DNA of 55,987 bases from positions 1 to 55,987 of the forward strand of contig CAYYNP010000027.1 in NCBI GenBank assembly GCA_964472545.1, written 5' to 3'. Positions 41,735 to 49,542 of this stretch are shown piece after piece (position 1 is the first letter of the stretch; each line of letters begins with the position of its first letter). Position numbers and translations under genes: made by a program. This DNA is from CAYYNP01 sp964472545. Its GTDB lineage: Bacteria > Planctomycetota > Planctomycetia > Pirellulales > Thermoguttaceae. The notes under the pieces are model-generated. The model did no database searches, was not told where the DNA came from, and saw nothing but the letters and a program-made list of their open reading frames with translations.

Positions 41735-42394
41735 ATGAAGCTCAACTGTCCATCCTGCCGAACGCCGATGCCAAGCAGCCAATTGAACGTCGAAAACGAC
41801 GTCGCCGTTTGCTCAGAATGCGACGAGGTGTTCGCGATCTCGGAACTGGTCGCTGCCGGGCAAGACACCGGCGATTTCGATCTGTCCGACGCGCCGCGCG
41901 GGGCGTGGTTCTCGGAGAGCTTCACCGGCTGGACCATCGGCGCCACCACGCGCTCGCCGGCAGCGTTGCTCGTCGTGCCGTTCACGTGCGTATGGTCTGG
42001 CTTGTCGATCTTCATGCTCTACGGGTCGCAGGTCGTCGCCGGTGAGTTCGATCTGGGAATGTCGCTGTTCGGAATTCCCTTTCTGCTGGCGACGGTGCTT
42101 CTCTGTTCGATTGCGACAATGTGCATCTGCGGAAAAGTCACCGTGACCGTTGACCAAGGTGCCGGCCGCGTATTCGCCGGCGTCGGTGCGATCGGGTGGG
42201 TGCGTCGATTCGATTGGGAAGCGGTCACGCGGATCGAGGAGGATCACCTGGGATATCACTATACGGGAAGCCAGGGACGGGTCATCGCCCTGATCGGAGA
42301 GACCCGCACGAAGTTCGGCAGCATGCTTTCCAAGGCCCGTCGACACTACGTCTTGCTGGGCCTCCGCAAAATGCTGGCGGAGCGTTCGAATTGA
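41735..42394 (+). CDS. Membrane protein with N-terminal zinc ribbon
   Basis: A 219-residue protein. Residues 5-29 are a zinc ribbon (CPSC...CSEC; Cys5, 8, 26, 29). Two transmembrane helices lie near 73-97 and 107-131, followed by a cytoplasmic beta-rich domain (KVTVTVDQGAGRVFAGV, VTRIEEDHL) resembling bacterial PH-like domains. GAGGCA lies six bases before the ATG. It starts 36 bp after the kinase gene and is probably cotranscribed, so it may be a kinase partner or substrate; this is inference from position. Confidence 0.72.
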   Translation: MKLNCPSCRTPMPSSQLNVENDVAVCSECDEVFAISELVAAGQDTGDFDLSDAPRGAWFSESFTGWTIGATTRSPAALLVVPFTCVWSGLSIFMLYGSQVVAGEFDLGMSLFGIPFLLATVLLCSIATMCICGKVTVTVDQGAGRVFAGVGAIGWVRRFDWEAVTRIEEDHLGYHYTGSQGRVIALIGETRTKFGSMLSKARRHYVLLGLRKMLAERSN

Positions 42395-42677
42395 GCGTAG
42401 CGGGTATATCAGCCCGTCTTTCCCGTTTCGGCGTCCCACCTCTCCGTCCACACTGCGCGGCAACAGGAGGTTCCGCTTTCCGTGCGAATCCTCCCGTGTC
42501 TGCCACCATACCGGGGAGTTCGGGAACGAGCCCAACGCGACTGTAAAGACGACTCCGCAAGATCGACGGGGCTACCCATTTAACTCGGACGAGCTTTCCA
42601 CGTCTCCGTCCACGCGCCGCTGGAGGTGTACACCGGCTGCCGGCCTTCTATCCGTCTCGCGGGTGTGTCCGAGGCGA
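42395..42677. other. Intergenic region with two fabH-3'-end-like fragments
   Basis: There is no gene here. Two short stretches (about 42431-42458 and 42573-42605) resemble the sequence encoding the last residues of the KAS III protein at 44008-44040 (shared core CTCTCCGTCCAC flanked by similar bases). They could be remnants of a repeat that also supplies that gene end. Confidence 0.4.
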
Positions 42678-43793
42678 TCACTCGCCGTCCTTACCGTGCA
42701 ATAGCTTGTCAACGTTCCAGAGTTCGATTACGGTGCGGAGGTTTGCCGTCGACTCCGATTCCTCCACGCAGCGGATAGCGAGGATTCGGCCGGCCGGCGA
42801 GAACTTGGCGCTCAGTACCTTTCCTCTGCTGCGGGGGCGTAGCGTCAACAACTCCTTCCACCTGTCCGATCCCCAGAGCTTCACGTGATTCATGCGCCTA
42901 TCGAGAATGGTCGTCGCCAGGACTTTGCCGCCCGCGGAGAACGACACGGAAGCCATGGCTACCACGTGCTGTTCTCCTCGGTGCCGCATCTCCGACAGTT
43001 CAACCCCCGTCCGCGCGTCCCATATCCGGACCTGCACTGACTCATTTTGCCGGTCGCTGTGAATCCAGGGAAAATCGAGACAGCCAGTCCCGCAGGCAAA
43101 CAGCCGGCTCTCGGGAGAGAATCGCAAGCGACGCGGTGCCAAGGGCGTGCTTCCGCCTTTCAGCAGAGCCTTCGCTTCCCACGTCTCCACGTCCCACAAT
43201 GTGCACTCATACTTCCCAGTTCGCGCGGCAAGCGTCTTGCCGTCCGGAGAGTACGCGATCGGCGAGTAGAAGAACTCCCCCGGCACCTCCAAAGTCCGCA
43301 CGGTCTTGCCGGACGACGCGCTGCACAGCCGGATCGAACGCCCTTGGTGTACCGCCACCATCGTATCGCCCGGGGAGATCGCCACCCAATCGTGGAAGTC
43401 TATCGAAGTGGTTGCTTCCAGTTCGCTCCCTTTCGTCAGTGCAGGCACACTCACGAGGTGCGCGCGTGCAGGGTTTCGACTATAGGAAACCAACAACTTC
43501 CCGGATGGCGACAAGTTGCGGAGTTGCCCGTCGTGTTTCCGGTGCCACAACTCCTTGCCGGTGGCGACGTCCCAAGCCGTTAGCCCCAGATCGGCTTCCG
43601 GGTTGGTATCGGCCGTCAGCAGCGTCTTGCCGTCGGGCAAGAAACCCAGCATCTCGCTGTAGCCGTCCCGCTTAATCGCGGCCACGAACCCACGGGGCAC
43701 GTCACTTTGCTGCGCCGCGGCATCGCGGAGAGAGCCGAGAAGGCAAATGCCTACGATGACGGCCAGCGGTCCCGGTCTGTCGATTCGGATCAT
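42678..43793 (-). CDS. Exported WD40-like repeat protein
   Basis: A 371-residue protein with a signal peptide (about residues 1-27, LLGSLRDAAAQ). Repeated blades carry FLPDGKTLLTA, TAWDVATGKELW, NLSPSGKLLVSY, AYSPDGKTLAART, CTLWDVETWEAK, VRIWDARTGVELS, VKLWGSDRWKELL and KFSPAGRILAIR, i.e. about seven WD40-type blades forming one propeller. No catalytic domain is present. It is probably a periplasmic binding or scaffold protein. Base composition is somewhat less GC-rich than in surrounding genes. Confidence 0.85.
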   Translation of the reverse strand: MIRIDRPGPLAVIVGICLLGSLRDAAAQQSDVPRGFVAAIKRDGYSEMLGFLPDGKTLLTADTNPEADLGLTAWDVATGKELWHRKHDGQLRNLSPSGKLLVSYSRNPARAHLVSVPALTKGSELEATTSIDFHDWVAISPGDTMVAVHQGRSIRLCSASSGKTVRTLEVPGEFFYSPIAYSPDGKTLAARTGKYECTLWDVETWEAKALLKGGSTPLAPRRLRFSPESRLFACGTGCLDFPWIHSDRQNESVQVRIWDARTGVELSEMRHRGEQHVVAMASVSFSAGGKVLATTILDRRMNHVKLWGSDRWKELLTLRPRSRGKVLSAKFSPAGRILAIRCVEESESTANLRTVIELWNVDKLLHGKDGE

Positions 43794-44003
43794 ACTTCAA
43801 CCCTTCCGTGTGGCTGAGGGACGCCACGGCAGTTTCGGACGTCAAGAGATGGGTAGAACTGAAGTATAGCGTATAGTGAGCCCACCGGAGGGGACCGTTC
43901 ACACAGAGGCTTCCACCGAAACGTGTCAAATGCAAGCGGTGTTCGCTATCCCGTTCCGCCCAGCTCTTGAAGCGCACGGTGGCCCCGCTTCGTCTCTTCC
44001 GGT

Positions 44004-45017
44004 CTAGCTCGGACGGGCTTCCCACCTCTCCGTCCACACGCTGCCGGCCCAGGAGAATCCTACGCCGAAGCCGATCAATAGCGACCGCCGGCCGGGTTGC
44101 AGGCGTCCGGATTGCCGTAGGTCGTGGATCAACAACGGGATTGTGGAAGAGACCGTGTTGCCGTATTCGCGCAGCGCCTCGGGCACCTTCTCTTCGTCGA
44201 GGCGGAGCCGCGCCCGGAGTTGATCGAGCATGAAGGTCGTCGCCTGGTGCATCAGGTAGAATTCGACGTCTTCGCGGGCCCAACCCGAATCGGCCAGCAG
44301 GCGCTCGACCAGCGGCGGGACCACGTCGAGCGTGAACTTGACCACGGCCGGGCCGTCCATGTAAAGGCTGCTGCCCCAGCGCCGGCGCTTGCGGCGCCGG
44401 ATGGCGTCTTCCGGCGGCCGGGCACCGCCACGGTCGACGATCAACGCCTCGGCGCCGCGGCCGTCGGTACCGAAGACGAACGAACCGAGCGACGGTTCGT
44501 CACGCGCCTCGATCAGTGTCGCGGCGGCGCCGTCGCCGAAGATGGTTCGCAGCGAGCGGTCGCCCGGCGCGATGTACTTGGTGTAGGTTTCGGCCGTGAT
44601 CAACAACACGCGCCGCGCCTGGCCGCTACGGATCAGGCCGTCGGCCAGCGACGCTCCATAGACGAACCCCGAACAGCCCAGGTTGAAATCCAACGCTCCG
44701 ACCGACGTCGGCAGCCCCAGCCGATCCTGCATCAGGCAGGCGGTGGTGGGCAGCGGGTAGTCGGGCGTCTGGGTGCAGAGCAGCAGAAAGTCGATCGAAT
44801 CGCGGTCGACGCCGTGCTGCGCGAAGAGCTTCTCGGCCGCCGCCACGCCCAAATCCGACGCACACTCGCTCTCGGCGGCCACGTGCCGGGCGTGAATACC
44901 GGTCTTCTGACCGATCACGTCCATGTTCCACTCGGGGAACTCGCTGAGCAACTGCTGGTTGGTCTCGACCGTCTCCGGCAGGTGAATCGAAATCGGCCCG
45001 ATGGACGCAGACGGCAT
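44004..45017 (-). CDS. 3-oxoacyl-ACP synthase III (KAS III) family protein
   Basis: A 337-residue thiolase-fold condensing enzyme. The catalytic triad is visible: Cys115 in FNLGCSGFVYG, His257 in YLMHQATTFML, and Asn287 in EYGNTVSSTIP; GDGAAAT and the terminal GFGVGFSWAG loop are also conserved. KAS III enzymes condense an acyl-CoA with malonyl-ACP to start fatty-acid synthesis, or make special acyl chains. With no other fab gene nearby, an accessory role (envelope lipid or acyl modification) is possible. GGGAGCGG before the ATG supports the start. A basic RRRKRRR patch (207-213) is unusual. Confidence 0.92.
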   Translation of the reverse strand: MPSASIGPISIHLPETVETNQQLLSEFPEWNMDVIGQKTGIHARHVAAESECASDLGVAAAEKLFAQHGVDRDSIDFLLLCTQTPDYPLPTTACLMQDRLGLPTSVGALDFNLGCSGFVYGASLADGLIRSGQARRVLLITAETYTKYIAPGDRSLRTIFGDGAAATLIEARDEPSLGSFVFGTDGRGAEALIVDRGGARPPEDAIRRRKRRRWGSSLYMDGPAVVKFTLDVVPPLVERLLADSGWAREDVEFYLMHQATTFMLDQLRARLRLDEEKVPEALREYGNTVSSTIPLLIHDLRQSGRLQPGRRSLLIGFGVGFSWAGSVWTERWEARPS

Positions 45018-45122
45018 AGACCGCTCCCAATGACGAACGCGCCGGCGCTCGTCATCGCCGGCAAGCCTCGGAGGCTACCACAGGCAGACCGCAAAGGTCA
45101 ATCGCAATTCACCCGATTGATC

Positions 45123-45151
45123 TTGACCTTCACGATACAGTTTTCTACGCT
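45123..45151 (+). promoter_or_regulatory. Weak candidate sigma-70 promoter
   Basis: TTGACC (45123-45128), 17 bases, then TACGCT (45146-45151), about 80 bases before the zinc-ribbon gene at 45238. The -10 match is poor. Confidence 0.3.
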
Positions 45152-45237
45152 ACGCCACCGTTTTCAGCACGTCCTGGCCGTCTCGTCACCGGTGAGGCGA
45201 GAATGTCGCCGCCGTTTTCCCGATAGAGGTTCTTCGG

Positions 45238-45543
45238 ATGAAGTGTCCGCGTTGTTGGGCAGAGAAAGCCTATCTGCGAGAAGTGAAGGGGTGGAAGGGG
45301 ATCTTGATGAGGTGCCTGGCGCTGCGGCCGATGCGGTGTCGCCATTGCTACCACCGCTTCACGGTCACGTGGTTCCGGACCTTGGGCAAACAGGTCCTCC
45401 CACCAGCCCCTCGACTGGTCTACGACTTACCCCGCGATGAAGCGGGCTCGACCACACAGAAAACGGCGGGCGCGGGCCGAAGTGCCCATCGAAGCGGGCG
45501 CTCGAGAACCAAACGCCGCCGGCCGCGCAACAAAGCGGCTTAG
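45238..45543 (+). CDS. Small zinc-ribbon protein with basic tail
   Basis: A 101-residue protein. CPRC (Cys3, Cys6) and CRHC (Cys34, Cys37) form a zinc ribbon; the second half is low-complexity and highly basic (RSAHRSGRSRTKRRRPRNK), suggesting nucleic-acid or phosphate binding, or disorder. AGAGG lies nine bases before the ATG. The TAG stop is the first triplet of a palindromic element, so the original C-terminus may have been different. Family unknown. Confidence 0.65.
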   Translation: MKCPRCWAEKAYLREVKGWKGILMRCLALRPMRCRHCYHRFTVTWFRTLGKQVLPPAPRLVYDLPRDEAGSTTQKTAGAGRSAHRSGRSRTKRRRPRNKAA

Positions 45544-45643
45544 GGCCTGTCCGGAAACAACATCGCAGTTTTTCGGGCGAATCATCACACGGAGTGTGAT
45601 GGCTACCATGAAGCGGACGAAGTTGTTTCCGGACAAGCCCCTA
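45541..45643. repeat. Family F inverted-repeat element
   Basis: Inverted arms 45541-45561 and 45622-45643 share a perfect 14-bp core (TGTCCGGAAACAAC) with near-matching ends beginning TAGGG. The centre holds another perfect hairpin, ATCACAC-GGA-GTGTGAT (45584-45600). It provides the stop codon of the upstream gene. Confidence 0.82.
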
Positions 45644-45692
45644 GCATAGCCGTGGCCCGCCCGGCAGTAGCCTCACCGCTTAAGGAGACGAC

Positions 45693-46493
45693 GTGCCCGA
45701 TTTCCCGCCCCTGGTCGATGTCCACTGTCACCTGCTTCCGGGAGTCGACGACGGGGCGGCCGACTGGGACGTTAGCCTGGCCATGGCCAGGATGGCGGTG
45801 GCCGACGGAATCGCCACCGCCGTCGTCACACCGCATCAGTCCGACGCCTTCGCCGCCAACGACGCACCGGCGATTGTCGATCGAACGGCGCAATTGCAGT
45901 CGTATCTCGACGAACGGGACGTTGCGCTGCGGGTTTTGCCCGGCGGAGAGGTTCGAGTAGAGCCGGAGCTGCCGGCCAAACTCCGCCAAGGAAAGCGGCT
46001 GACCATGGCCGACCGGAAGCGACACGTGCTTCTTGAACTGCCCCATGATGTGTACTTCCCTCTGGAGCGATTGCTAGGCGACCTCGCGTCGGTGGGGATC
46101 ACGGGGATTCTCGCCCACCCGGAACGCAACCCGGCGATTCTCGCCCGGCGTCAAGTCCTGGAGTCGCTGGTGGCAGCCGGCTGTTTATTGCAAATCACGG
46201 CCGGTTCGCTGATCGGGGCCTTCGGCCAGCCGGTTCAGAAGCTGACCGAGTGGCTGCTTTCGCGACAACTGGTCCACTTTGTGGCCACCGATGCCCATGG
46301 GATCAAATCTAGGCGCCCCCGGATGCGCCGCGCGTTCGATCGGCTGGTTCACCTGGCCGGCCACGATGCGGCGGTCGATCTCTGCTGCCGCCATCCGGCG
46401 GCGGTCGCCGACGGAAAAGACATCGCGGCCCCACGCCGACAACGGAAAGACCCCTCCTGGTTCGATTGGTTCCGCCGCAGAAAGGCAGGATAA
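45693..46493 (+). CDS. CpsB/YwqE-like PHP-domain tyrosine phosphatase
   Basis: A 266-residue PHP-fold metalloenzyme. VDVHCHLLPGVDDGA (8-22) gives the first two His ligands; TPHQS, LLELPHDVYFP, LAHPERN and VATDAHG provide the remaining ligands, exactly as in CpsB/YwqE phosphatases, which dephosphorylate the tyrosine kinase that controls capsule chain length. Its presence about 14 kb from the polysaccharide cluster fits regulation of that pathway, although no BY-kinase is in the window. It overlaps the next gene (TAATG), so they are coupled. The tail is basic with WFDWFRRR. Confidence 0.88.
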   Translation: MPDFPPLVDVHCHLLPGVDDGAADWDVSLAMARMAVADGIATAVVTPHQSDAFAANDAPAIVDRTAQLQSYLDERDVALRVLPGGEVRVEPELPAKLRQGKRLTMADRKRHVLLELPHDVYFPLERLLGDLASVGITGILAHPERNPAILARRQVLESLVAAGCLLQITAGSLIGAFGQPVQKLTEWLLSRQLVHFVATDAHGIKSRRPRMRRAFDRLVHLAGHDAAVDLCCRHPAAVADGKDIAAPRRQRKDPSWFDWFRRRKAG

Positions 46494-47293
46494 TGCCGTT
46501 TCTCGGGCGTGGGCTCATTCCGACCATTGGCTTCGGCTGCCTGTTGGCGTGGAGTTGCGTCGCCGCCACTCGGCCGTGTCAGGCCCAACAGTGGGTCGAT
46601 GCGCGAGTCGCGGGGCCGTTTGTCTGCCGGGCCGAATTCCCGTTGGGCGAGTACGCCGGCTTGCTCGGCGAGTTGGTCCAAATCCAAGCCGATCTGACGC
46701 GGTGTCTGGGCATCCCGCCCGCCCGGCAACCGATCGACCTCTACCTGTTTCGGGATCAGGCCAGCTACGAGCGTTTCCTCAAGCAGCGGCTGCCCGACGT
46801 GGCGTACCGCCGCGCGTTGTACGTCAAGAGCCAGGGCTCGGCCGTCGTGCTGGCCTATCAAAGCCGCGAGCTCGCCACCGATGTCCGCCACGAATGCACA
46901 CACGCCCTGTTGCACGCCGTGTTGCCGGTCGTGCCGCTGTGGTTGGACGAAGGGTTGGCCGAGTTCTTCGAGGTTCCGCGGCAACAGCGCGCCTTCGACA
47001 ACCCTCACCTGCGCGCCCTGCGTTGGAACCTCTGGCTCGGCAGCGGCATGACGTTGGAGGAACTGGAGAAGCAGGGAGACTGGTCGAAGATGGGGCGCAC
47101 CGAATACAAGTACTCATGGGCCTGGGTCCATTTTTTGCTCTACGGCCCCAAAGAAGCCCATGCCGAGTTGGTCCGCTACCTGGCCGACATTCAGGCCGCC
47201 ACCCCGCCGGGCGACCTCAGTCAGCGCCTAAAACGGCGCGTTCCGTCACTGCAGCGTCGATTCGCTGCCCACATTCGCAGTTGGAAGCGCTGA
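46493..47293 (+). CDS. Exported gluzincin-type metallopeptidase-like protein (DUF1570-like)
   Basis: A 266-residue secreted protein. Signal peptide residues about 1-32 (ATRPCQA-QQW). The zinc motif HECTH is at 133-137, with the third ligand Glu153 in WLDEGLAEFFE, the gluzincin arrangement seen in DUF1570 proteins of planctomycetes. The ATG overlaps the stop of the phosphatase gene (TAATG), so the two are translated together. Both protease and phosphatase could act on envelope biogenesis. The longer frame from 46466 lies inside the upstream gene and is rejected. Confidence 0.83.
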   Translation: MPFLGRGLIPTIGFGCLLAWSCVAATRPCQAQQWVDARVAGPFVCRAEFPLGEYAGLLGELVQIQADLTRCLGIPPARQPIDLYLFRDQASYERFLKQRLPDVAYRRALYVKSQGSAVVLAYQSRELATDVRHECTHALLHAVLPVVPLWLDEGLAEFFEVPRQQRAFDNPHLRALRWNLWLGSGMTLEELEKQGDWSKMGRTEYKYSWAWVHFLLYGPKEAHAELVRYLADIQAATPPGDLSQRLKRRVPSLQRRFAAHIRSWKR

Positions 47294-47565
47294 CGCCCTT
47301 CCGGCGTCAATTCTCGTAAAGTAGCGATCCCTGGCAGTCCAGGCGATCTTGCCGGCGGATTCTCTGCACCGATTCTCTGCACTGGCGGGGCTCTTTCTTC
47401 CAAGTCGGACAATCGCTACGACCGATACATACAGCACTTGCGGTTTCTTCGGCAGGGACGGTCGGCATTGCCCACGCCGTGGCGCTCGACGTACGGCGTT
47501 TCGGCATGTCTGCGGTCCCTTCGCCGCTATCCGACGGTGGGGTATGAAGATCGGAAGGTGTGGCT

Positions 47566-48093
47566 ATGGTCAAGGCGTTGTTGGTAACAATGGCCGTGGT
47601 GGGAGTCTGTTTGCCTCAATCCGTGCTGGCCGCTACCGGCGCGCCGGTCGTGGTCGACGTGGCACTCGCGCAGGGCAACGCGCTATCGGGACAAGTCGTT
47701 GACCCTCAAGGACTTGCGATTAACAGGGCGGCCGTTTCCTTGCGGCAGGGCGACCGCGAAATCGTCCGGGCCAAGACCGATCTGCGGGGCCGGTTCACGT
47801 TTCCCGGTCTCCGCGGAGGGACCTATCAGATCGTCGCAGCCAAGGGGCACGGGACGTGCCGAGTCTGGGCACCCGGCACCGCGCCGCCGCTGGCTTCCGT
47901 GGTGGGCGAGGGCGGCGCCGGCGACGACACGGTCCGTGGCCAGTGCAGCGTGGAGAAGAATACCTTTGCGGCCGCGGCGAGAAAAGCCAAGAGCGGCCTG
48001 CTGAGCAATCCGATGGTGCTCGGCGGTATCGCGGCCACCGCAGTCGCCATTCCCATTGCGATCCACCGCAGCCAGACGCCGTCGAGCCCTTGA
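47566..48093 (+). CDS. TAPP-VRGQ-PSSP family protein, paralogue 1
   Basis: A 175-residue protein. Signal peptide about 1-23 (QSVLA-ATG). A carboxypeptidase-regulatory-like beta sandwich follows (SGQVVDPQGLAINRAAVSL, TDLRGRFTFPGLRGGTYQI), then CRVWAPGTAPP, DDTVRGQ, a hydrophobic helix near the end (VLGGIAATAVAIPIAIH) and the terminal TPSSP. The series R-x-W/TAPP/VRGQ/helix/PSSP recurs in the next three genes. GGAAGG seven bases before ATG 47566 makes that start better than the GTG at 47560. Probably anchored in the membrane with the beta domain outside; function unknown. Confidence 0.8.
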   Translation: MVKALLVTMAVVGVCLPQSVLAATGAPVVVDVALAQGNALSGQVVDPQGLAINRAAVSLRQGDREIVRAKTDLRGRFTFPGLRGGTYQIVAAKGHGTCRVWAPGTAPPLASVVGEGGAGDDTVRGQCSVEKNTFAAAARKAKSGLLSNPMVLGGIAATAVAIPIAIHRSQTPSSP

Positions 48094-48396
48094 CGCCATC
48101 GAGCCCTTGACGGCGTCTTGCGGCAGGGCAGTCGCCAGGCGACATGCCGTGCATTTGACCCCGGTAGCCTCGATTGGAGGCCATCGGGGTCGTGTCGTTT
48201 TCTTGGCCCATTAGGACGTCCATCCGCGGTCCGGCAGTCAGCGCCACAAGAATCTCCCCAATTCGGTCTTTCCTCAGGCGGCAGTTTTCGCTAGCATCCC
48301 GCCTCCTTTTCATACGCACGGAATCCCTCCGTGTGGTGCCGCGGCCCGTTTCCAACCTTTGCCGTGGCGGAGAATCGCATTGGGAAAGGACGTCCA
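48094..48396. other. Intergenic region between paralogues 1 and 2
   Basis: It begins with a tandem duplicate of the 17-base end of paralogue 1 (CGCCATCGAGCCCTTGA at 48094-48110 repeats the coding end at 48077-48093), then a strong hairpin (48157-48191). No gene is seen. Confidence 0.5.
48157..48191 (+). terminator. Stable hairpin, possible terminator
   Basis: GACCCCG (48157-48163) pairs with CGGGGTC (48185-48191), and inside it GCCTC (48167-48171) pairs with GAGGC (48177-48181). A short TTTT follows only six bases later, so termination is plausible but not certain. Confidence 0.45.
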
Positions 48397-48933
48397 ATGA
48401 AGCGCATGGGCCCCCGCGACGTCGGGATACTCCTCTTGATTTGCCTCGCGATGGCGATTCCCGCCCCCGTATTGCAGGCGGCCGTCGACCCGCCGAATGT
48501 GGCGCGCACCGCGGCGGTGAGCCCAGACGTGCAGTTGCTCGAGGGCGGCGCCTTGTGGGGACAGGTGCTCGACTCGGCCGGCGTTCCCGTGGGCGAGACG
48601 GCCGTGCGGCTGTCTCAGGCGGGTCGGGAAATCGCCGACGCCACGACCGACTCCCAGGGCAACTTCCACTTTGTGGGCGTGCGGGGTGGGGCCTACGAGA
48701 TCGAGGCCGCCGGAACCCGCGTGCCGTTTCGTGCCTGGGCTCCGTTTACGGCACCGCCGTCGGCACCCTCCCGACTGCTGATTCCCGCCGGAGACCCATC
48801 CGTGCGCGGGAATCAGGGCCCGATCGGCTACTGGCTCTGTAAGCCTTGGGTCGTGGCGGGGATCGTTGCCACGGCGGTCGCCATACCCGTGGCGATTCAC
48901 AACCATCGGGCCCACCGAACCGCCAGCCCGTAG
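48397..48933 (+). CDS. TAPP-VRGQ-PSSP family protein, paralogue 2
   Basis: A 178-residue member of the same family: signal peptide about 1-28 (PAPVLQA-AV), beta domain (WGQVLDSAGVPVGETAVRL, TDSQGNFHFVGVRGGAYEI), FRAWAPFTAPP, PSVRGNQ (variant of VRGQ), helix VVAGIVATAVAIPVAIH and the ending RTASP (variant of TPSSP). AAAGGA upstream of ATG 48397 sets the start; the frame from 48331 has no ribosome site. The motif order is kept even though overall identity to its neighbours is modest. Confidence 0.8.
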   Translation: MKRMGPRDVGILLLICLAMAIPAPVLQAAVDPPNVARTAAVSPDVQLLEGGALWGQVLDSAGVPVGETAVRLSQAGREIADATTDSQGNFHFVGVRGGAYEIEAAGTRVPFRAWAPFTAPPSAPSRLLIPAGDPSVRGNQGPIGYWLCKPWVVAGIVATAVAIPVAIHNHRAHRTASP

Positions 48934-48984
48934 CTCCCGAGCAAAGCCCTTCAACCGATCGTTCCCGTCGAGGAAGCCATACTC

Positions 48985-49521
48985 ATGCGTGCATCGCGAC
49001 CGCTGACCTGCCTCTGCGTTGCCCTGGCGTGCTGGGGCCTGTTGCTGCCGGCGTCTTGGCTGCAAGCCGCGCCGCCGGATACCGCGCGTCCATTGCAGCA
49101 ACCGCCGGCCGACGACGTTCAGCTCGATCGAGCCGGCACGTTGCACCTGCTGGCGCTCGACGCCCGGGGTGTCGCCGCGCCGGGGGCTTCGGTGACCGTC
49201 CGTGCCACCACGGCCACGCTGGTTGCTGCGAAGACCGACGCACAAGGCCGTCTGTCCGTCGGTCCGCTGCGCGGCGGGATCTATCGCGTTACTACCGGCG
49301 GCCACACGCGGAGTTTTCGCACCTGGGCTGCCGGCACCGCACCGCCAAACGCCAAGCCGGTGGCCACGATCGTGATCGGCGAAGACGTCGTGCGCGGCCA
49401 GATGCCGCTGGAAGACGTCTTTTCGTCCGATGCGTTCGTCGTCGGCGGGTTGGTGGCCGCGGCCATCGCCATTCCGATCGCCGTACACGGCTCGCGCAAC
49501 AGCACGCCGAGCAGCCCCTGA
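48985..49521 (+). CDS. TAPP-VRGQ-PSSP family protein, paralogue 3
   Basis: A 178-residue member: signal peptide about 1-28 (ASWLQA-APP), DVQLDRAGTLHLLALDARG, TDAQGRLSVGPLRGGIYRV, FRTWAAGTAPP, DVVRGQ, helix VVGGLVAAAIAIPIAVH and terminal TPSSP. GAGGAAG lies upstream of the ATG. It is 51 bp after paralogue 2 and 21 bp before paralogue 4, so these three genes probably form one transcript. Confidence 0.82.
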   Translation: MRASRPLTCLCVALACWGLLLPASWLQAAPPDTARPLQQPPADDVQLDRAGTLHLLALDARGVAAPGASVTVRATTATLVAAKTDAQGRLSVGPLRGGIYRVTTGGHTRSFRTWAAGTAPPNAKPVATIVIGEDVVRGQMPLEDVFSSDAFVVGGLVAAAIAIPIAVHGSRNSTPSSP

Positions 49522-49542
49522 TCGGCCTGAAGGGAGCAAGGC

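Noticed and set aside
44124..45440. Plus-strand frame of 438 codons
   Set aside because: Antisense to the KAS III gene, which has its full catalytic triad on the minus strand.
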